Positions 11,792 through 21,716 are shown, counted from the first letter of the stretch. The stretch is DNA of 64,000 nt from Vreelandella subterranea (GCF_900111305.1 NZ_FOGS01000002.1:186001-250000); one strand, 5' to 3'. Numbers and translations are program-made. The notes: generated from the sequence alone by a model not told the origin.

Positions 11792-13294
11792 TCATGAACT
11801 GGGAATACGCAATACTTGCCCCACCCGGATAACATCCCCGTTGAGGTCGTTCGCCTGCTTTAACTGGTTTACCGGCACGCCATGGCGAACGGCGATCGCC
11901 GACAGCGTATCGCCGGACTGGATGCGATACTCATCGCCACCTGTACGGCGCTGATTGTCACGCTGCCAGGCCAGCAGACTGGCGGGCGGTGGATAGCGCT
12001 CAAAATGGCTCTGCAGGCCGCCAAAGATAGCCTCGGCAACCCCTTGCTGGTGCACAGGGTCGCGTAGGCGTCGCTCTTCTTCCGGGTTGGATATAAACCC
12101 CGTCTCAATCAGCAATGACGGTATATCGGGCGACTTGAGCACCATAAAGCCCGCCTGCTCGACCCGGGACTTATGCAACCGGTTCACCCGGCCTAGTTGG
12201 TCAAGCACCTGACTGCCAATCGACAGCGAGTCGTTGAGCGTCGCCGTCATGGTTAAATCCAGCAGCACACCCCGCAAAACCTGGTCTTTATCGCGCAGAG
12301 ACAGGTTGCCATCCACTCCACCAATCAGGTCGGAGCGGTTTTCACTGTCGGCCAACCACTGCGCCGTTTCTGAGGTTGCGCCGCGCTGAGAAAGCGCGTA
12401 CACAGAACTTCCCTGTGGACGCGGGCTGGTAAAGGCATCCGCATGAATCGAGACAAAAAAGTCGGCTTTCTGTTCACGGGCGAGCTGGGTTCGTTGACGC
12501 AGCCCAAGATAATAGTCGCCATCGCGAATCATTACCGCTTTGAAACCGTCGGCCGCATTGATGGTATCGGCCAGACGTTGGCTGATATCGAGTACGACGT
12601 CTTTTTCACGGGTACCCGACGGGCCGATTGCCCCTGGGTCTTCACCGCCATGACCGGCGTCCACGGCGATAATGATATCGCGCCTGGGATGCGGCTTGGC
12701 TTCTTCGGATGTCGACTGCTCACCCGGTGCCGATGAAGACGCTTGTTCACTATCGCCCACCTTGGCCTGGACGCTGGCGCGACGAGCTTGGATTTCCTGC
12801 TCGCGAATCATCGCTTCGATAGGGTCGATAGGGTTTTCCACCGCACTTTCACCAGGATACTCCAGATCGACCACAAGCCGGTGCCCGTACTGGTCGTTGG
12901 GTGCCAGTGTAAAATGGCGCGGCTCAACGTCACGATTGAGTTCGAGAACTACGCGTAACCCGTTACCTTCGCGGGTTCCGGTGCGCAGCGCGCTGATGGC
13001 GCTGTCTTCAAGCGACAGGCTATCAGGGTCGGCTTCAAGCTGGCTGTTTTCCAGGTCGATGACGAGCCGAGCGGGGTTATCCAGGGAAAATACGTCAGCC
13101 GATGTCGCGCCCGACAGGTCGAAAACCAAGCGCGCATGGTCGGGCGCCGCCCAGAGTCGCATGCCCTCAACGTTAGCCGCCTGAAGCGACGTCCAAAGAC
13201 CCACCGATATGATCGCCACAACGCTCAGCGCCATCTGGCGAAATGACAACACCTTCATCACCTTTGCACTGTTCCCCATCGCGCTTATGACCAT
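11792..13294 (-). CDS. amiB: N-acetylmuramoyl-L-alanine amidase with AMIN and LysM domains
   Basis: A 500-residue exported cell-wall amidase that cleaves the L-alanine to MurNAc bond during daughter-cell separation. An N-terminal signal peptide (hydrophobic core ALSVVAIISVGLW, likely cleavage after LQA) is followed by an AMIN domain, a low-complexity linker, and an Amidase_3 domain with zinc-ligand motifs DAGHGGEDPG and SIHADAF and catalytic LIETGF. One LysM repeat (YRIQSGDTLSAIAVRHGV) ends the protein. The chosen ATG overlaps the tsaE end by 10 nt; in-frame ATGs at 13279 and 13258 are alternatives. Confidence 0.93.
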   Translation of the reverse strand: MVISAMGNSAKVMKVLSFRQMALSVVAIISVGLWTSLQAANVEGMRLWAAPDHARLVFDLSGATSADVFSLDNPARLVIDLENSQLEADPDSLSLEDSAISALRTGTREGNGLRVVLELNRDVEPRHFTLAPNDQYGHRLVVDLEYPGESAVENPIDPIEAMIREQEIQARRASVQAKVGDSEQASSSAPGEQSTSEEAKPHPRRDIIIAVDAGHGGEDPGAIGPSGTREKDVVLDISQRLADTINAADGFKAVMIRDGDYYLGLRQRTQLAREQKADFFVSIHADAFTSPRPQGSSVYALSQRGATSETAQWLADSENRSDLIGGVDGNLSLRDKDQVLRGVLLDLTMTATLNDSLSIGSQVLDQLGRVNRLHKSRVEQAGFMVLKSPDIPSLLIETGFISNPEEERRLRDPVHQQGVAEAIFGGLQSHFERYPPPASLLAWQRDNQRRTGGDEYRIQSGDTLSAIAVRHGVPVNQLKQANDLNGDVIRVGQVLRIPSS

Positions 13295-13782
13295 TGAAAC
13301 ACACCGTCCTGCCGGGGACAGCCAGACAAGCGGTCAGCTAACGTGGCCAGCACCTTTTCGCCGAAGTCGCTACCGGCACTTATCCGGGCTCTGCGTCCGG
13401 GCTCGTCCACCGTCAATTGCAGGCAGACATCCGCCGCGGGCAGCCAGCCCTCGCCCCGGCTTGCCCATTCAATCAAGCACAGCGCATCATCTGCCAATAC
13501 CTCACGTCCGCCGATAAACTCGAGCTCTTCAGGGTCAGACAAGCGGTACAGGTCCAGATGGTAAAGCCGCTGGCCGGCCAGTTCATAAGGCTCCACCAGC
13601 GTATAAGTGGGGCTCTTGACCGCCCCCTGATAGCCATAGGCCCGCAATACACCGCGGGTCAGCGTCGTTTTCCCTGCCCCCAAGTCGCCTTCCAGATAAA
13701 TACGCCCGCGTCCCTGCAATACGTTACCCAGGGCTTCACCGAAAGCGACCTGAGCTTGTTCATTATCCAGTTGCACCTGCAT
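13285..13782 (-). CDS. tsaE: tRNA t6A synthesis ATPase TsaE
   Basis: A P-loop ATPase of about 165 residues needed with TsaB, TsaC and TsaD to make N6-threonylcarbamoyl-A37 in tRNA. Walker A GDLGAGKTTLTRG, then KSPTYTLVEPY, LYHLDLYRL and CLIEWASRGE are the family hallmarks. I chose the ATG at 13782 because GAAGG stands 8 nt before it; an in-frame GTG at 13797 overlapping the nnr stop is the other candidate. It sits between nnr and amiB, the usual order. Confidence 0.94.
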   Translation of the reverse strand: MQVQLDNEQAQVAFGEALGNVLQGRGRIYLEGDLGAGKTTLTRGVLRAYGYQGAVKSPTYTLVEPYELAGQRLYHLDLYRLSDPEELEFIGGREVLADDALCLIEWASRGEGWLPAADVCLQLTVDEPGRRARISAGSDFGEKVLATLADRLSGCPRQDGVFQWS

Positions 13783-13793
13783 TTGGGCTGCCT

Positions 13794-15287
13794 TCACGGG
13801 TTAATTAATTCTCGCGCATAGAATGCCAGATCGCTCGCCAGCAAGCCACGCTCACCGAACGCTGCCGCCGCTCGATCTGCCGCCAACGCATGCACCAGGG
13901 TGCCTAGCCAGGCACTGGTTTCGATATCGCCCCGCTGGGCAATCAGCGCGCCCAGCATCCCGCTCAACGCATCCCCCATGCCGCCACTGGCCATCCCAGG
14001 GTTGCCATAGGGACATACCATCAAGCCGCCGGGGCCTGCCACCAGACTGCCCGCCCCCTTGAGTATCACCACGCCACCTCGCGCGCGCTGGAGCGCCTGA
14101 GCCGCGGCCGGTCGATCCGTCTGGATATCCTCCACCGAACAGCCCAGCAAATGGGCTGCCTCGCCTGGATGAGGCGTAAGCACCCAGTCATCACGGCGTA
14201 AATCAGGCCAGTGCCGTGCCAACAGCGTCAACCCATCGGCATCGACGACCAGCGGCACGCTCGCCTGGAGCGCACTCTGCAGCACCGCCTGCCCCCAGGC
14301 AGCCTGCCCAAGTCCCGGCCCGACTACCACCGCATCGGCCTGGTGCGGCAATTCACTGGCGTCCGCCCCGCCGCGAACCGCATGAGCCATGACTTCCGGG
14401 CAGCGCACCAGGCTGGCGGTAATGTGCTCGGCAGCGGTTGCCAGACTGACTTTGCCCGCCCCCAAGCGCGCCGCGGCCTGAGACGCCAGCAACGCCGCAC
14501 CGCCGAAGCCTGGCGCGCCCCCCATGACCAGTACGTGCCCCATACGGCCCTTGTGGCTGGTCCGCGAGCGGGGTCTGAACGCCTCGCTGAGCATGTCTTC
14601 ATCAAGACGCCAGGCGGTGGGCGGAATGTCAAAAAACGCCTGGGCCTTGACACTCAGCGGACGGAAGTCGATTTCGCCCGTGTAAGCGGGTGCTTCTCCG
14701 GTATGCAGACCAATCTTGTCGCCGATAAACGTCACCGTGCAGGCGGCTTCCACCGCCACGCCAAGTACCGCCCCCGTATCGGCCGCCAACCCTGACGGAA
14801 TATCAATCGATAACACCGGCTGGGAAGCTGCATTGATCAGCTCAATAGCCCGCTGATATCGCCCCGACACCTCGCCATTCAGGCCGGTGCCCAGCAGTGC
14901 ATCGACGATCATTTCACCCGACAACACCGTCGCGGGATGCCACTCCTCGCAGCTCACGCCAGCTTGACTGGCCAGTTGCGCGGCACGAAAAGCATCGCCC
15001 TTCAGTTCGTCCAGCGGCTTTAACGAAATACGCTGGACCTTGAGCCCCGACTGCATCGCCAGCGCCGCCAGCACATGGCCATCACCGCCGTTGTTGCCGC
15101 TGCCGCACAGCACCGTGACGCTACGCGCCTGGGGCCAGCGGGAGCGGAAACTGTGCCACGCACTCGATGCCGCGCGCTGCATCAAGGCAAAACCATCGAT
15201 GCCCCCGGCAATCGTGCGCCGATCAAGCTCGCGCACTTGAGCGGCTTTATAAAGAGGGCGTAACCTAGACGTTGTTAAGCGAGACAC
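13794..15287 (-). CDS. nnr: bifunctional NAD(P)HX epimerase / ADP-dependent dehydratase (GTG start)
   Basis: A 497-residue fusion of YjeF-N epimerase (about 1-220) and the ribokinase-fold ADP-dependent dehydratase (about 230-497), which together repair hydrated NAD(P)H. CGSGNNGGDGHV marks the epimerase. LTPHPGEAAHLLG, ILKGAGSLVAG and NPGMASGGMGD mark the dehydratase. The start is GTG at 15287, with a strong GGAAGGAGAG just upstream; the open frame extends 168 nt further but that part does not look coding. It heads the block through tsaE, amiB and mutL and is divergent from queG. Confidence 0.95.
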   Translation of the reverse strand: MSRLTTSRLRPLYKAAQVRELDRRTIAGGIDGFALMQRAASSAWHSFRSRWPQARSVTVLCGSGNNGGDGHVLAALAMQSGLKVQRISLKPLDELKGDAFRAAQLASQAGVSCEEWHPATVLSGEMIVDALLGTGLNGEVSGRYQRAIELINAASQPVLSIDIPSGLAADTGAVLGVAVEAACTVTFIGDKIGLHTGEAPAYTGEIDFRPLSVKAQAFFDIPPTAWRLDEDMLSEAFRPRSRTSHKGRMGHVLVMGGAPGFGGAALLASQAAARLGAGKVSLATAAEHITASLVRCPEVMAHAVRGGADASELPHQADAVVVGPGLGQAAWGQAVLQSALQASVPLVVDADGLTLLARHWPDLRRDDWVLTPHPGEAAHLLGCSVEDIQTDRPAAAQALQRARGGVVILKGAGSLVAGPGGLMVCPYGNPGMASGGMGDALSGMLGALIAQRGDIETSAWLGTLVHALAADRAAAAFGERGLLASDLAFYARELINP

Positions 15288-15414
15288 GATCTCTCCTTCC
15301 ACATGTTGTGACGGCCAGCAATGCGTTAGCATAGCGCGGCTGATGCCTAACCGTTGAGTATCAACGCCCAATTTTCTCTGGCTTTTCTTTTTTTGCGACG
15401 AAGCGGCGCGCCCC

Positions 15415-16506
15415 ATGCTTTCAGACGACACCCTTGCAGGCCTTGCCGATCTCATTAAAACCTGGGGGCGTGAGCTTGGCTTTCAGCAGGTGGGCATTAC
15501 CGACACCCAGCTGGAGGCCCATGAAGCGCACCTACACGCCTGGCTGGACAAAGGGTACCACGGTGAAATGGGCTTCATGGCCAAACACGGTACCAAGCGC
15601 ACCCGCCCGGCCGAACTGGAACCCGGTACGCAGCGGGTGATCAGCGTGCGCATGGATTACCTCCCCGCCGAGGTGGAAAGCACCAAGGTGCTCGGCCAAC
15701 CCAACCGCGCCTATGTGTCGCGCTATGCCCTTGGCCGGGACTATCACAAATTGATGCGCAAGCGCCTGGCACAGTTGGCGAAACAGATCGAGCACGAGGT
15801 CGGTGCGTTTGGCTACCGTGCCTTTGTCGATTCTGCACCGGTCATGGAACGGGCGCTGGCTCAGAAAGCCGGCCTTGGCTGGTTTGGCAAGAACGCCATG
15901 CTGCTCAATCCCAAGGCCGGCTCACTGTTTTTCCTGGGCGAGCTGTACACTGACCTGCCACTGCCCGTCGATGCCCCCTTTGAAGAAGAGCACTGCGGCA
16001 GTTGCAGCGCCTGCCGCACCGCCTGCCCCACCGGCGCCATCGTCGATGACAAGGTCATTGATTCACGCAAGTGCATTTCGTACCTGACGATCGAGCTGCA
16101 CGGTAGCATTCCCGTTGAATATCGGCGTGCCATGGGTAACCGCATTTATGGCTGCGACGACTGCCAACTGGTATGCCCCTTCACCCGCTTTACACGCGCG
16201 ACTCAGGAAGACGATTTCGCGCCGCGCCATGATCTTGACCGCGCCTCGCTGGTTCGCCTGTTTGCCTGGGGAGAAGAGGAATTCCTGGCCAAAACCGCAG
16301 GCAGCCCCATCCGCCGCATCGGCTACGAGCGCTGGCTGCGTAATATTGCTGTTGGCCTTGGCAATGCGCCCTGGAGCGAAGCCGTTGAAACGGCACTCTG
16401 GTCACGGCGCGCCTACCCCAGCGCCCTGGTACGCGAACACGTTGCCTGGGCGCTGGAAGAACAGCGCTTCAAGCGCGCAACATGCATTGCCACCGCCGCC
16501 TCCTAG
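15415..16506 (+). CDS. queG: epoxyqueuosine reductase
   Basis: A 363-residue cobalamin- and iron-sulfur-dependent enzyme catalysing the last step of queuosine synthesis in tRNA. The N-terminal B12-binding domain includes the conserved YALGRDYHKLMRKRL. Two [4Fe-4S] clusters are bound by CGSCSACRTACPTGA and CDDCQLVCPF plus the CISYLTIE cysteine. A HEAT-like C-terminal region follows. It is divergent from nnr across a 127-nt gap and converges on orn with 14 nt between. The chromosome also encodes cobO, so its cofactor can be adenosylated or salvaged. Confidence 0.95.
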   Translation: MLSDDTLAGLADLIKTWGRELGFQQVGITDTQLEAHEAHLHAWLDKGYHGEMGFMAKHGTKRTRPAELEPGTQRVISVRMDYLPAEVESTKVLGQPNRAYVSRYALGRDYHKLMRKRLAQLAKQIEHEVGAFGYRAFVDSAPVMERALAQKAGLGWFGKNAMLLNPKAGSLFFLGELYTDLPLPVDAPFEEEHCGSCSACRTACPTGAIVDDKVIDSRKCISYLTIELHGSIPVEYRRAMGNRIYGCDDCQLVCPFTRFTRATQEDDFAPRHDLDRASLVRLFAWGEEEFLAKTAGSPIRRIGYERWLRNIAVGLGNAPWSEAVETALWSRRAYPSALVREHVAWALEEQRFKRATCIATAAS

Positions 16507-16520
16507 CCGTCATTAGATAC

Positions 16521-17102
16521 CTATTCCTCTTCGTCGCTCTGCATCTCGAGGCGCAAAAACGTGCTGCGATAATGGGAAAGCTCGGCAATCGACTCTTTGA
16601 TATCGTCCATTGCCAAGTGGACGTTTTGCTTCTTGAACCCTGCCAGTGCGCCAGGGTTCCAGCGCTTGGCCAGTTCTTTCACGGTGGAGACATCCAGATT
16701 GCGGTAGTGAAAGAACGCCCACAACGCAGGCATTTCACGCTCCAGAAAACGCCGGTCCTGATGGATGCTGTTGCCGCACATGGGCGAGGAACCCGGCGTT
16801 ACGTACTGGCGTAGAAAGTCGAGCGTCTGCTGTTCTGCTTCAGCCGTTTCCACCGCGCTGGCCTTCACTCGAGCCACCAACCCTGATTCACCGTGGGTCT
16901 TTTGATTCCAGTCATCCATCTGCGCCAGCAGGCTATCGGGCTGCTTGACCGCGATCACCGGCCCTTCCGCCACGACGTTCAAGTTCGCGTCGGTCACCAG
17001 GGTGGCCACTTCAATGATGCGCTCCTTGTCGGGGTCCAGCCCGGTCATCTCCAGGTCAATCCAGACCAGCCGGTCATCACGCGGTGCAACATGTTCGCTC
17101 AT
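16521..17102 (-). CDS. orn: oligoribonuclease
   Basis: A 193-residue DEDDh 3'-5' exonuclease that degrades dinucleotides, including the pGpG from cyclic di-GMP breakdown. [10 protein letters not shown] supplies the first D and [12 protein letters not shown] the next D, and [12 protein letters not shown] the H-x4-D end. The start [14 protein letters not shown] is preceded by GGAGAGC; a 30-nt longer frame is less likely. It is divergent from rsgA, the common arrangement in gammaproteobacteria. Confidence 0.95.
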   Translation of the reverse strand: MSEHVAPRDDRLVWIDLEMTGLDPDKERIIEVATLVTDANLNVVAEGPVIAVKQPDSLLAQMDDWNQKTHGESGLVARVKASAVETAEAEQQTLDFLRQYVTPGSSPMCGNSIHQDRRFLEREMPALWAFFHYRNLDVSTVKELAKRWNPGALAGFKKQNVHLAMDDIKESIAELSHYRSTFLRLEMQSDEEE

Positions 17103-17190
17103 AGTGCTCTCCAACGGTAGTGGGTATATCAAGTTACCCAGCGGCAGTTAACAGGTACAATGATGCCATTGTACCGAGCATCGGGTGGTC

Positions 17191-18231
17191 ATGAGCAAAC
17201 GTAAATTAAGCCGTCAGCAACGCTGGCGGGTCGAGAAGGTCCAGGCAGAACGCGCCCAGCGCGCTGAAAAGCGCGATACACAGGATGCCGAGAAGCTTGC
17301 CGCCGGTGAATACGGTGCCGAGCAGCCGGGTCGCGTAATGGCGCATTTTGGCCGTACGCTGGAGGTACGCAATGCCGATGGCGTGCCTGTGCGCTGCCAC
17401 CTGCGTGCCAACCTTGAGGGACTGGTAACCGGTGACCGGGTCATCTGGCGGGCAGGCCAGGAAGGCTCCGGGGTGGTGGTGGCCCGCGATGAACGTGCCA
17501 GCGTTCTCAAGCGCCCTGATGCGCGCGGCCTGCTCAAGCCAGTGGCCGCTAATATTGACCAGATACTCATCGTTTTTGCCGTCGAACCCGCGCCTCACCC
17601 CAATTTGATCGACCGTTACTTGGTGGCTGCCGAAGCCACTGGCATTGCACCGGTGCTGGTGCTCAATAAAACCGATCTGCTACCGGGCGATGGTGGCGAG
17701 TTGGGGCAGCTATTGGAGCGCTACCGCGATTTGGGTTATACCGTGGTGCGCACGACCACCGCGACAGATTCAGGGCTTGATGCGTTACGCCGCCAGCTCG
17801 AAGGACGCACGTCGGTATTTGTCGGCCAGAGCGGCGTGGGCAAGTCATCGCTCATCGATCTGCTGCTGCCCGATGAAAGCCTGCGCATCGGCGCGCTGTC
17901 CGAGGATTCACGCAAAGGCACCCATACAACGACAACGGCAAGGCTTTATGCCATGCGCACGGATGAGGTCGTCGACGGCGAATTGATCGATTCGCCCGGT
18001 ATTCGTGAATTTGGCCTGATCCATCTTGATGAACAGGCGGTCACCGACGGTTTCATTGAGTTCCGGCCGTTTATCGGCCACTGTCGGTTCCGCGACTGCC
18101 GCCATCGCGCTGAGCCGGGTTGTGCTTTACTTGAAGCGGTCGAGGCAGGCAACATCCATCCAGAACGATTTGCCAGCTACAGGCGTATTGTTGATAGCCT
18201 GAACGCTGAACCCATAAGGAGTCGCCCATGA
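17191..18231 (+). CDS. rsgA: ribosome small-subunit biogenesis GTPase RsgA
   Basis: A 346-residue circularly permuted GTPase that checks late 30S assembly. The order is OB-fold (about 60-120), then G4 NKTDLL, G1 GQSGVGKSS and G3 DSPG, as expected for the permuted fold, then a zinc finger with CRFRDCRHRAEPGC. The N-terminus is Lys/Arg/Gln-rich (MSKRKLSRQQRWRVEKVQ), suited to rRNA contact. An in-frame GTG lies 6 nt upstream. The stop overlaps the next gene's start as ATGA. Confidence 0.95.
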   Translation: MSKRKLSRQQRWRVEKVQAERAQRAEKRDTQDAEKLAAGEYGAEQPGRVMAHFGRTLEVRNADGVPVRCHLRANLEGLVTGDRVIWRAGQEGSGVVVARDERASVLKRPDARGLLKPVAANIDQILIVFAVEPAPHPNLIDRYLVAAEATGIAPVLVLNKTDLLPGDGGELGQLLERYRDLGYTVVRTTTATDSGLDALRRQLEGRTSVFVGQSGVGKSSLIDLLLPDESLRIGALSEDSRKGTHTTTTARLYAMRTDEVVDGELIDSPGIREFGLIHLDEQAVTDGFIEFRPFIGHCRFRDCRHRAEPGCALLEAVEAGNIHPERFASYRRIVDSLNAEPIRSRP

Positions 18232-19070
18232 GCACCGAGCGCCATTCGTCTGAAACCAACGTGCTACCGCTGATTGTTGAGCCCGAGCAGCTTCAGGCGT
18301 GCCTGGGCGACCCTCAGCTACTCATCATCGATGTGCCGGTAAACGCCGACAGCTATCGCCAGGGCCATGTGCCCGGCGCGGTTTTCCTCGATTTTCGCCA
18401 TTTGATGCGGGGCGAAGGGCCTGTGCCCAGCGACGTTCCCAGCGTTGAGGCGCTTTCGCGGCTGTTCAGCGCGCTGGGCCTTACCCGTGATACCCATGTC
18501 GTCGCCTACGACGACGAAGGCGGCGGCTGGGCGGCGCGGCTACTGTGGACGCTGGAACTTGTCGGCCATACCCGCTATTCCTACCTGAACGGCGGCATAC
18601 ACGCCTGGCGCGATGAAGGGCTTGAAGAAAGCACCGAACCCAAGGCGCCGACACCCAGCGATTATCACGCCGAAATCCTGAACCCCCAGGCGTTGATTAC
18701 CTGCGACGAGATCAAACAGAAGCTCGACGATAAACAGTTTGCCATCTGGGATGCACGCTCAACCGCCGAATACGAGGGTGAGAAGGGTAACAACAAGCAC
18801 CTGGGGCATATTCCGGGGGCGGTCAACATGGACTGGCTGAACGTCATGGATCGCCACCGTGCGCTGCGCATCCGCGATTATGCCGAACTGGTTACCGAGC
18901 TGGATGCGCTCGGCCTGACCCCTGAAATGGAAATCGCCACCCACTGCCAGAGCCACCACCGCAGCAGCTTTACCTGGCTGGTCGGCAAGGCACTGGGATT
19001 CAATATGCGCGGCTATGCGGGCTCCTGGGGTGAATGGGGCAACCGCGACGACACACCGATTGAGAAGTGA
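18228..19070 (+). CDS. rhdA: sulfurtransferase (two rhodanese domains, RhdA-like)
   Basis: A 280-residue tandem rhodanese. The first domain (about 10-135) is inactive-type. The second carries the catalytic loop [10 protein letters not shown] near residue 245, close to the CQTHHRS loop of Azotobacter RhdA and unlike the CG-type loop of mercaptopyruvate transferases. It would move sulfane sulfur from thiosulfate to an acceptor. It starts by ATGA overlap with rsgA and is followed by psd. The order rsgA - rhodanese - psd also occurs in Pseudomonas. The physiological acceptor is unknown. Confidence 0.88.
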   Translation: MSTERHSSETNVLPLIVEPEQLQACLGDPQLLIIDVPVNADSYRQGHVPGAVFLDFRHLMRGEGPVPSDVPSVEALSRLFSALGLTRDTHVVAYDDEGGGWAARLLWTLELVGHTRYSYLNGGIHAWRDEGLEESTEPKAPTPSDYHAEILNPQALITCDEIKQKLDDKQFAIWDARSTAEYEGEKGNNKHLGHIPGAVNMDWLNVMDRHRALRIRDYAELVTELDALGLTPEMEIATHCQSHHRSSFTWLVGKALGFNMRGYAGSWGEWGNRDDTPIEK

Positions 19071-19080
19071 AAACACCACT

Positions 19081-19914
19081 GTGACTGTTTCCCAACACGC
19101 TTTTTCCCTGCTTCAGTACCCATTACCGCAGCATGCCCTGTCGCGGCTGACAGGGAAATTTGCCCAGTGCGACAATCCCTGGGTAAAAAACACCCTGATC
19201 AACGCCTTTATCAAGCGCTTCAACGTGGATATGAGCCAGGCCCTGGAGCCTGACCCGACGGCCTATGCCACCTTTAACGACTTTTTCACTCGCGCGCTAA
19301 AGGCCGATGCCCGTCCGATTCACGAAGGCATCATCAGCCCCGCCGACGGCACCCTTTCCCAGTATGGCCGCCTCCAGGCCGGCCAACTGGTGCAGGCCAA
19401 AGGGCATACCTACTCTGCGCAAACCCTGCTCGGCGGTGATACGGCACTGGCCGAGGAATTCCTCGGCGGCAGCTTTGCGACCGTGTATCTCTCGCCGAAG
19501 GACTACCACCGGGTACATATGCCGGTCACCGGCACCTTGCGGGAAATGGTCTATGTGCCCGGGCGGCTGTTCTCGGTCAACCAGGCCACGGCCAACTATG
19601 TGCCGGGGCTATTCGCCCGTAACGAGCGCCTGGTGTGCATCTTTGATACCGAGCAGGGTTCATTGGCCATGGTGCTGGTGGGCGCCATGATCGTCGCGGC
19701 GATCGAAACCGTCTGGTCGGGCCAGGTGACGCCTCTTTCCGGCCATCCTCAGCGCATGCAGTTTGGCCAACCGATCACCCTGGAAAAAGGCGCTGAAATG
19801 GGCCGCTTCAAGCTCGGCTCCACGGTGGTGATGTGCTTCGCCAAAGCGCTCAACTTCACAGAGTTGCCCCTCGCCTCGATGGTCAGCATGGGCGAGTCGC
19901 TCGGGAGTTATTGA
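19081..19914 (+). CDS. psd: phosphatidylserine decarboxylase proenzyme (GTG start)
   Basis: A 277-residue membrane-associated enzyme that makes phosphatidylethanolamine. The self-cleavage site [10 protein letters not shown] is near the C-terminus; the Ser of LGST becomes the pyruvoyl group of the alpha chain. [24 protein letters not shown] and [13 protein letters not shown] are conserved. The start is GTG at 19081, 10 nt after the rhodanese stop; the open frame upstream lies inside the rhodanese gene and is not credible. It converges on epmA with an 18-nt gap. Confidence 0.94.
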   Translation: MTVSQHAFSLLQYPLPQHALSRLTGKFAQCDNPWVKNTLINAFIKRFNVDMSQALEPDPTAYATFNDFFTRALKADARPIHEGIISPADGTLSQYGRLQAGQLVQAKGHTYSAQTLLGGDTALAEEFLGGSFATVYLSPKDYHRVHMPVTGTLREMVYVPGRLFSVNQATANYVPGLFARNERLVCIFDTEQGSLAMVLVGAMIVAAIETVWSGQVTPLSGHPQRMQFGQPITLEKGAEMGRFKLGSTVVMCFAKALNFTELPLASMVSMGESLGSY

Positions 19915-19932
19915 GGGCTCATCCGGTGATGG

Positions 19933-20913
19933 CTAGCAATTAGGCGTCGAGAACGACAGCACGTCTTCCAGGCGTGCTTTGCCAAGCGCCAGTTGCACCA
20001 GACGGTCAATGCCCAGCGCCACCCCGGCCCCCTCCGGCATGCCGTGCTCTAAGGCGGCCAGTAGATGTTCGTCCATATCCACCTCGGGCAAACCCAGGCG
20101 GCGGCGCTCGGCGTTATCTTCCATAAAGCGGGCGCGCTGCTCAGCCGCATCGGTCAGTTCATCGTAACCGTTGGCCAATTCAATGCCGTTCAGATAAAGC
20201 TCAAAGCGTGAAGCGACCCACTCACCGTCAGCATCTTGATGGCGGCGTGCCAGCGCCGCCTGGCTTGCCGGGTAATCCACCACCACGCTCAGTTCATTAC
20301 GCCCTAACTGCGGTTCGATCACCAGCCCCATCAGCAAATCAAGGCAGGTATCGCGGCCCTCCTCTGCCATGGCACGGGCCGGCATCTGACCGTACTCGAC
20401 CGCGAGCCTCCGCAGTGTCTCCAGCGAACTGGTGAAGGGGTCGACCGCTAAATGGGTGTGGAACAGCTGTCGGTAGCGGTAGTGCGTTACCGGGCCGTGA
20501 AAGCGGGGCAGAATATTAGCGACCAGCGCCGTGGTTTCGTCGATCAGATCGGCCAAGGTAAATCCTGGGCGGTACCATTCCAGCATGGTGAATTCGAGAT
20601 TGTGCCGGGCGCCCACTTCGCCATCACGAAAGCTTCTTGCCAGCTGAAAAATGGGTCCGCTACCCGCTGCCAACAGCCGCTTCATATGAAATTCGGGCGA
20701 GGTTTGCAGCCACAGCCGACGATGGCCTCTATCCGTACGTGCCATCGTTGACAGCGACACCAGGTGGACATCGGTACTTCCCCCCTGCCCCAGCACCGGC
20801 GTTTCCACCTCCAGGACATCGCGCGCAGCAAAAAAACGTCGCACGCTCGCCAGTAAACGGGCTCGCTCACGCAGCGTCTCGATGGAGGCCGTTGGTCGCC
20901 AACTTTCCGTCAT
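19933..20913 (-). CDS. epmA: EF-P--(R)-beta-lysine ligase
   Basis: A 326-residue paralogue of class II lysyl-tRNA synthetase without the anticodon-binding domain, the form that attaches beta-lysine to elongation factor P. Class II motifs FFAARDVLEVETPVL, LQTSPEFHMKRLLAAG, RSFRDGEVGARHNLEFTMLEWY and GVALGIDRLVQLALG are in order. GGAGAAAGG precedes the ATG. Its substrate gene efp lies just upstream on the same strand, and the aminomutase epmB is divergent beyond it, so all three components are clustered. Confidence 0.96.
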   Translation of the reverse strand: MTESWRPTASIETLRERARLLASVRRFFAARDVLEVETPVLGQGGSTDVHLVSLSTMARTDRGHRRLWLQTSPEFHMKRLLAAGSGPIFQLARSFRDGEVGARHNLEFTMLEWYRPGFTLADLIDETTALVANILPRFHGPVTHYRYRQLFHTHLAVDPFTSSLETLRRLAVEYGQMPARAMAEEGRDTCLDLLMGLVIEPQLGRNELSVVVDYPASQAALARRHQDADGEWVASRFELYLNGIELANGYDELTDAAEQRARFMEDNAERRRLGLPEVDMDEHLLAALEHGMPEGAGVALGIDRLVQLALGKARLEDVLSFSTPNC

Positions 20914-20924
20914 TGGCCTTTCTC

Positions 20925-20957
20925 CCCAAAAACAAAGCCACGCCCCAGGGCGTGGCT
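20925..20957 (-). terminator. hairpin terminator between efp and epmA
   Basis: On the minus strand a 9-bp stem AGCCACGCC / GGCGTGGCT is followed by TTTGTTTTT. It lies after efp and the palindromic element and 12 nt before the epmA start. It would end efp transcripts, so epmA may rely on readthrough; I see no clear promoter of its own. Confidence 0.72.
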
Positions 20958-20986
20958 GTCACTATATCGCGTTCCTGGCGCCTTTT

Positions 20987-21152
20987 TAGCAGCCTGTCGG
21001 GCTTGACCGATCGTCGCGAGAATCACGGATTTTGAGCCAAATTTATCGATCGATTGAGGCGAATAGCTCGCTATTTAACGAAATCGATCGAATAAAGTTG
21101 GCCAAAATACCGGGATTCGCAGTAGATCAGTGTTAAGTCCGACAGGCTGCTA
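20987..21152. repeat. MITE-like long imperfect palindrome overlapping the efp stop
   Basis: A 166-bp element bounded by 14-bp perfect inverted repeats TAGCAGCCTGTCGG and CCGACAGGCTGCTA. The two halves are imperfect reverse complements along their whole length, centred near AATAGCTCGCTATT with flanking ATCGATCGAT blocks, so RNA or single-stranded DNA could fold into an ~80-bp hairpin. It has no coding capacity. Its outer TAG is the stop codon of efp. The shape suggests a mobilised non-autonomous element; I see no transposase here, and the family name is not known to me. Confidence 0.85.
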
Positions 21153-21716
21153 GGCCCGCGATACGTATTCTCCGCTGCGCGTATCAATCTTCAGGACTTC
21201 CCCTTCATTGATGAACAGCGGCACACGCACCACGGCACCCGAAGACAAGGTGGCAGGCTTGGAACCGCCCTGGGCGGTATCGCCTTTCAAACCGGGGTCG
21301 GTTTCGACCACTTCCAGCTCAATGAAATTCGGCGGTGCTACGTGAATGGCGTTATCGTTCCACAAGGTAACGGTATAAGGCACCTGCTCCTTCAACCACT
21401 TTTCGGTCTCGCCGAGCGCCTTCTTTTCCACCGCATACTGCTCAAAGGAGCCGTCGGTTTTCATGAAGTACCACATTTCGCTATCGTTATAGAGGTACTC
21501 CATCTCAAGCTCCATGACGTCAGCCCCCTCTAACGAATCACCCGACTTGAAGGTCCGCTCTCCCACGCGGCCGGTCATCAGGTTACGTAGCTTGACGCGA
21601 TTAAAGGCTTGCCCCTTGCCCGGCTTGACCAGCTCGTTCTCGATGATCGAGCAAGGATCGCCGTCGAGCATTACTTTCAAACCGCCCTTGAATTCGTTGG
21701 TAGAATAGTTCGCCAT
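21150..21716 (-). CDS. efp: elongation factor P
   Basis: A 188-residue translation factor that rescues ribosomes stalled at polyproline. The three-domain length is normal. The modified lysine is Lys34 in KPGKGQAF, matching the beta-lysylated site of E. coli, in keeping with epmA and epmB next door. The start [12 protein letters not shown] follows GAGAGG; a 12-nt longer frame exists. The C-terminus reads GEYVSRA and then a TAG contributed by the adjoining palindromic element, whereas E. coli EF-P ends GEYVSRVK, so the last residue or so may have been lost. Confidence 0.96.
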   Translation of the reverse strand: MANYSTNEFKGGLKVMLDGDPCSIIENELVKPGKGQAFNRVKLRNLMTGRVGERTFKSGDSLEGADVMELEMEYLYNDSEMWYFMKTDGSFEQYAVEKKALGETEKWLKEQVPYTVTLWNDNAIHVAPPNFIELEVVETDPGLKGDTAQGGSKPATLSSGAVVRVPLFINEGEVLKIDTRSGEYVSRA

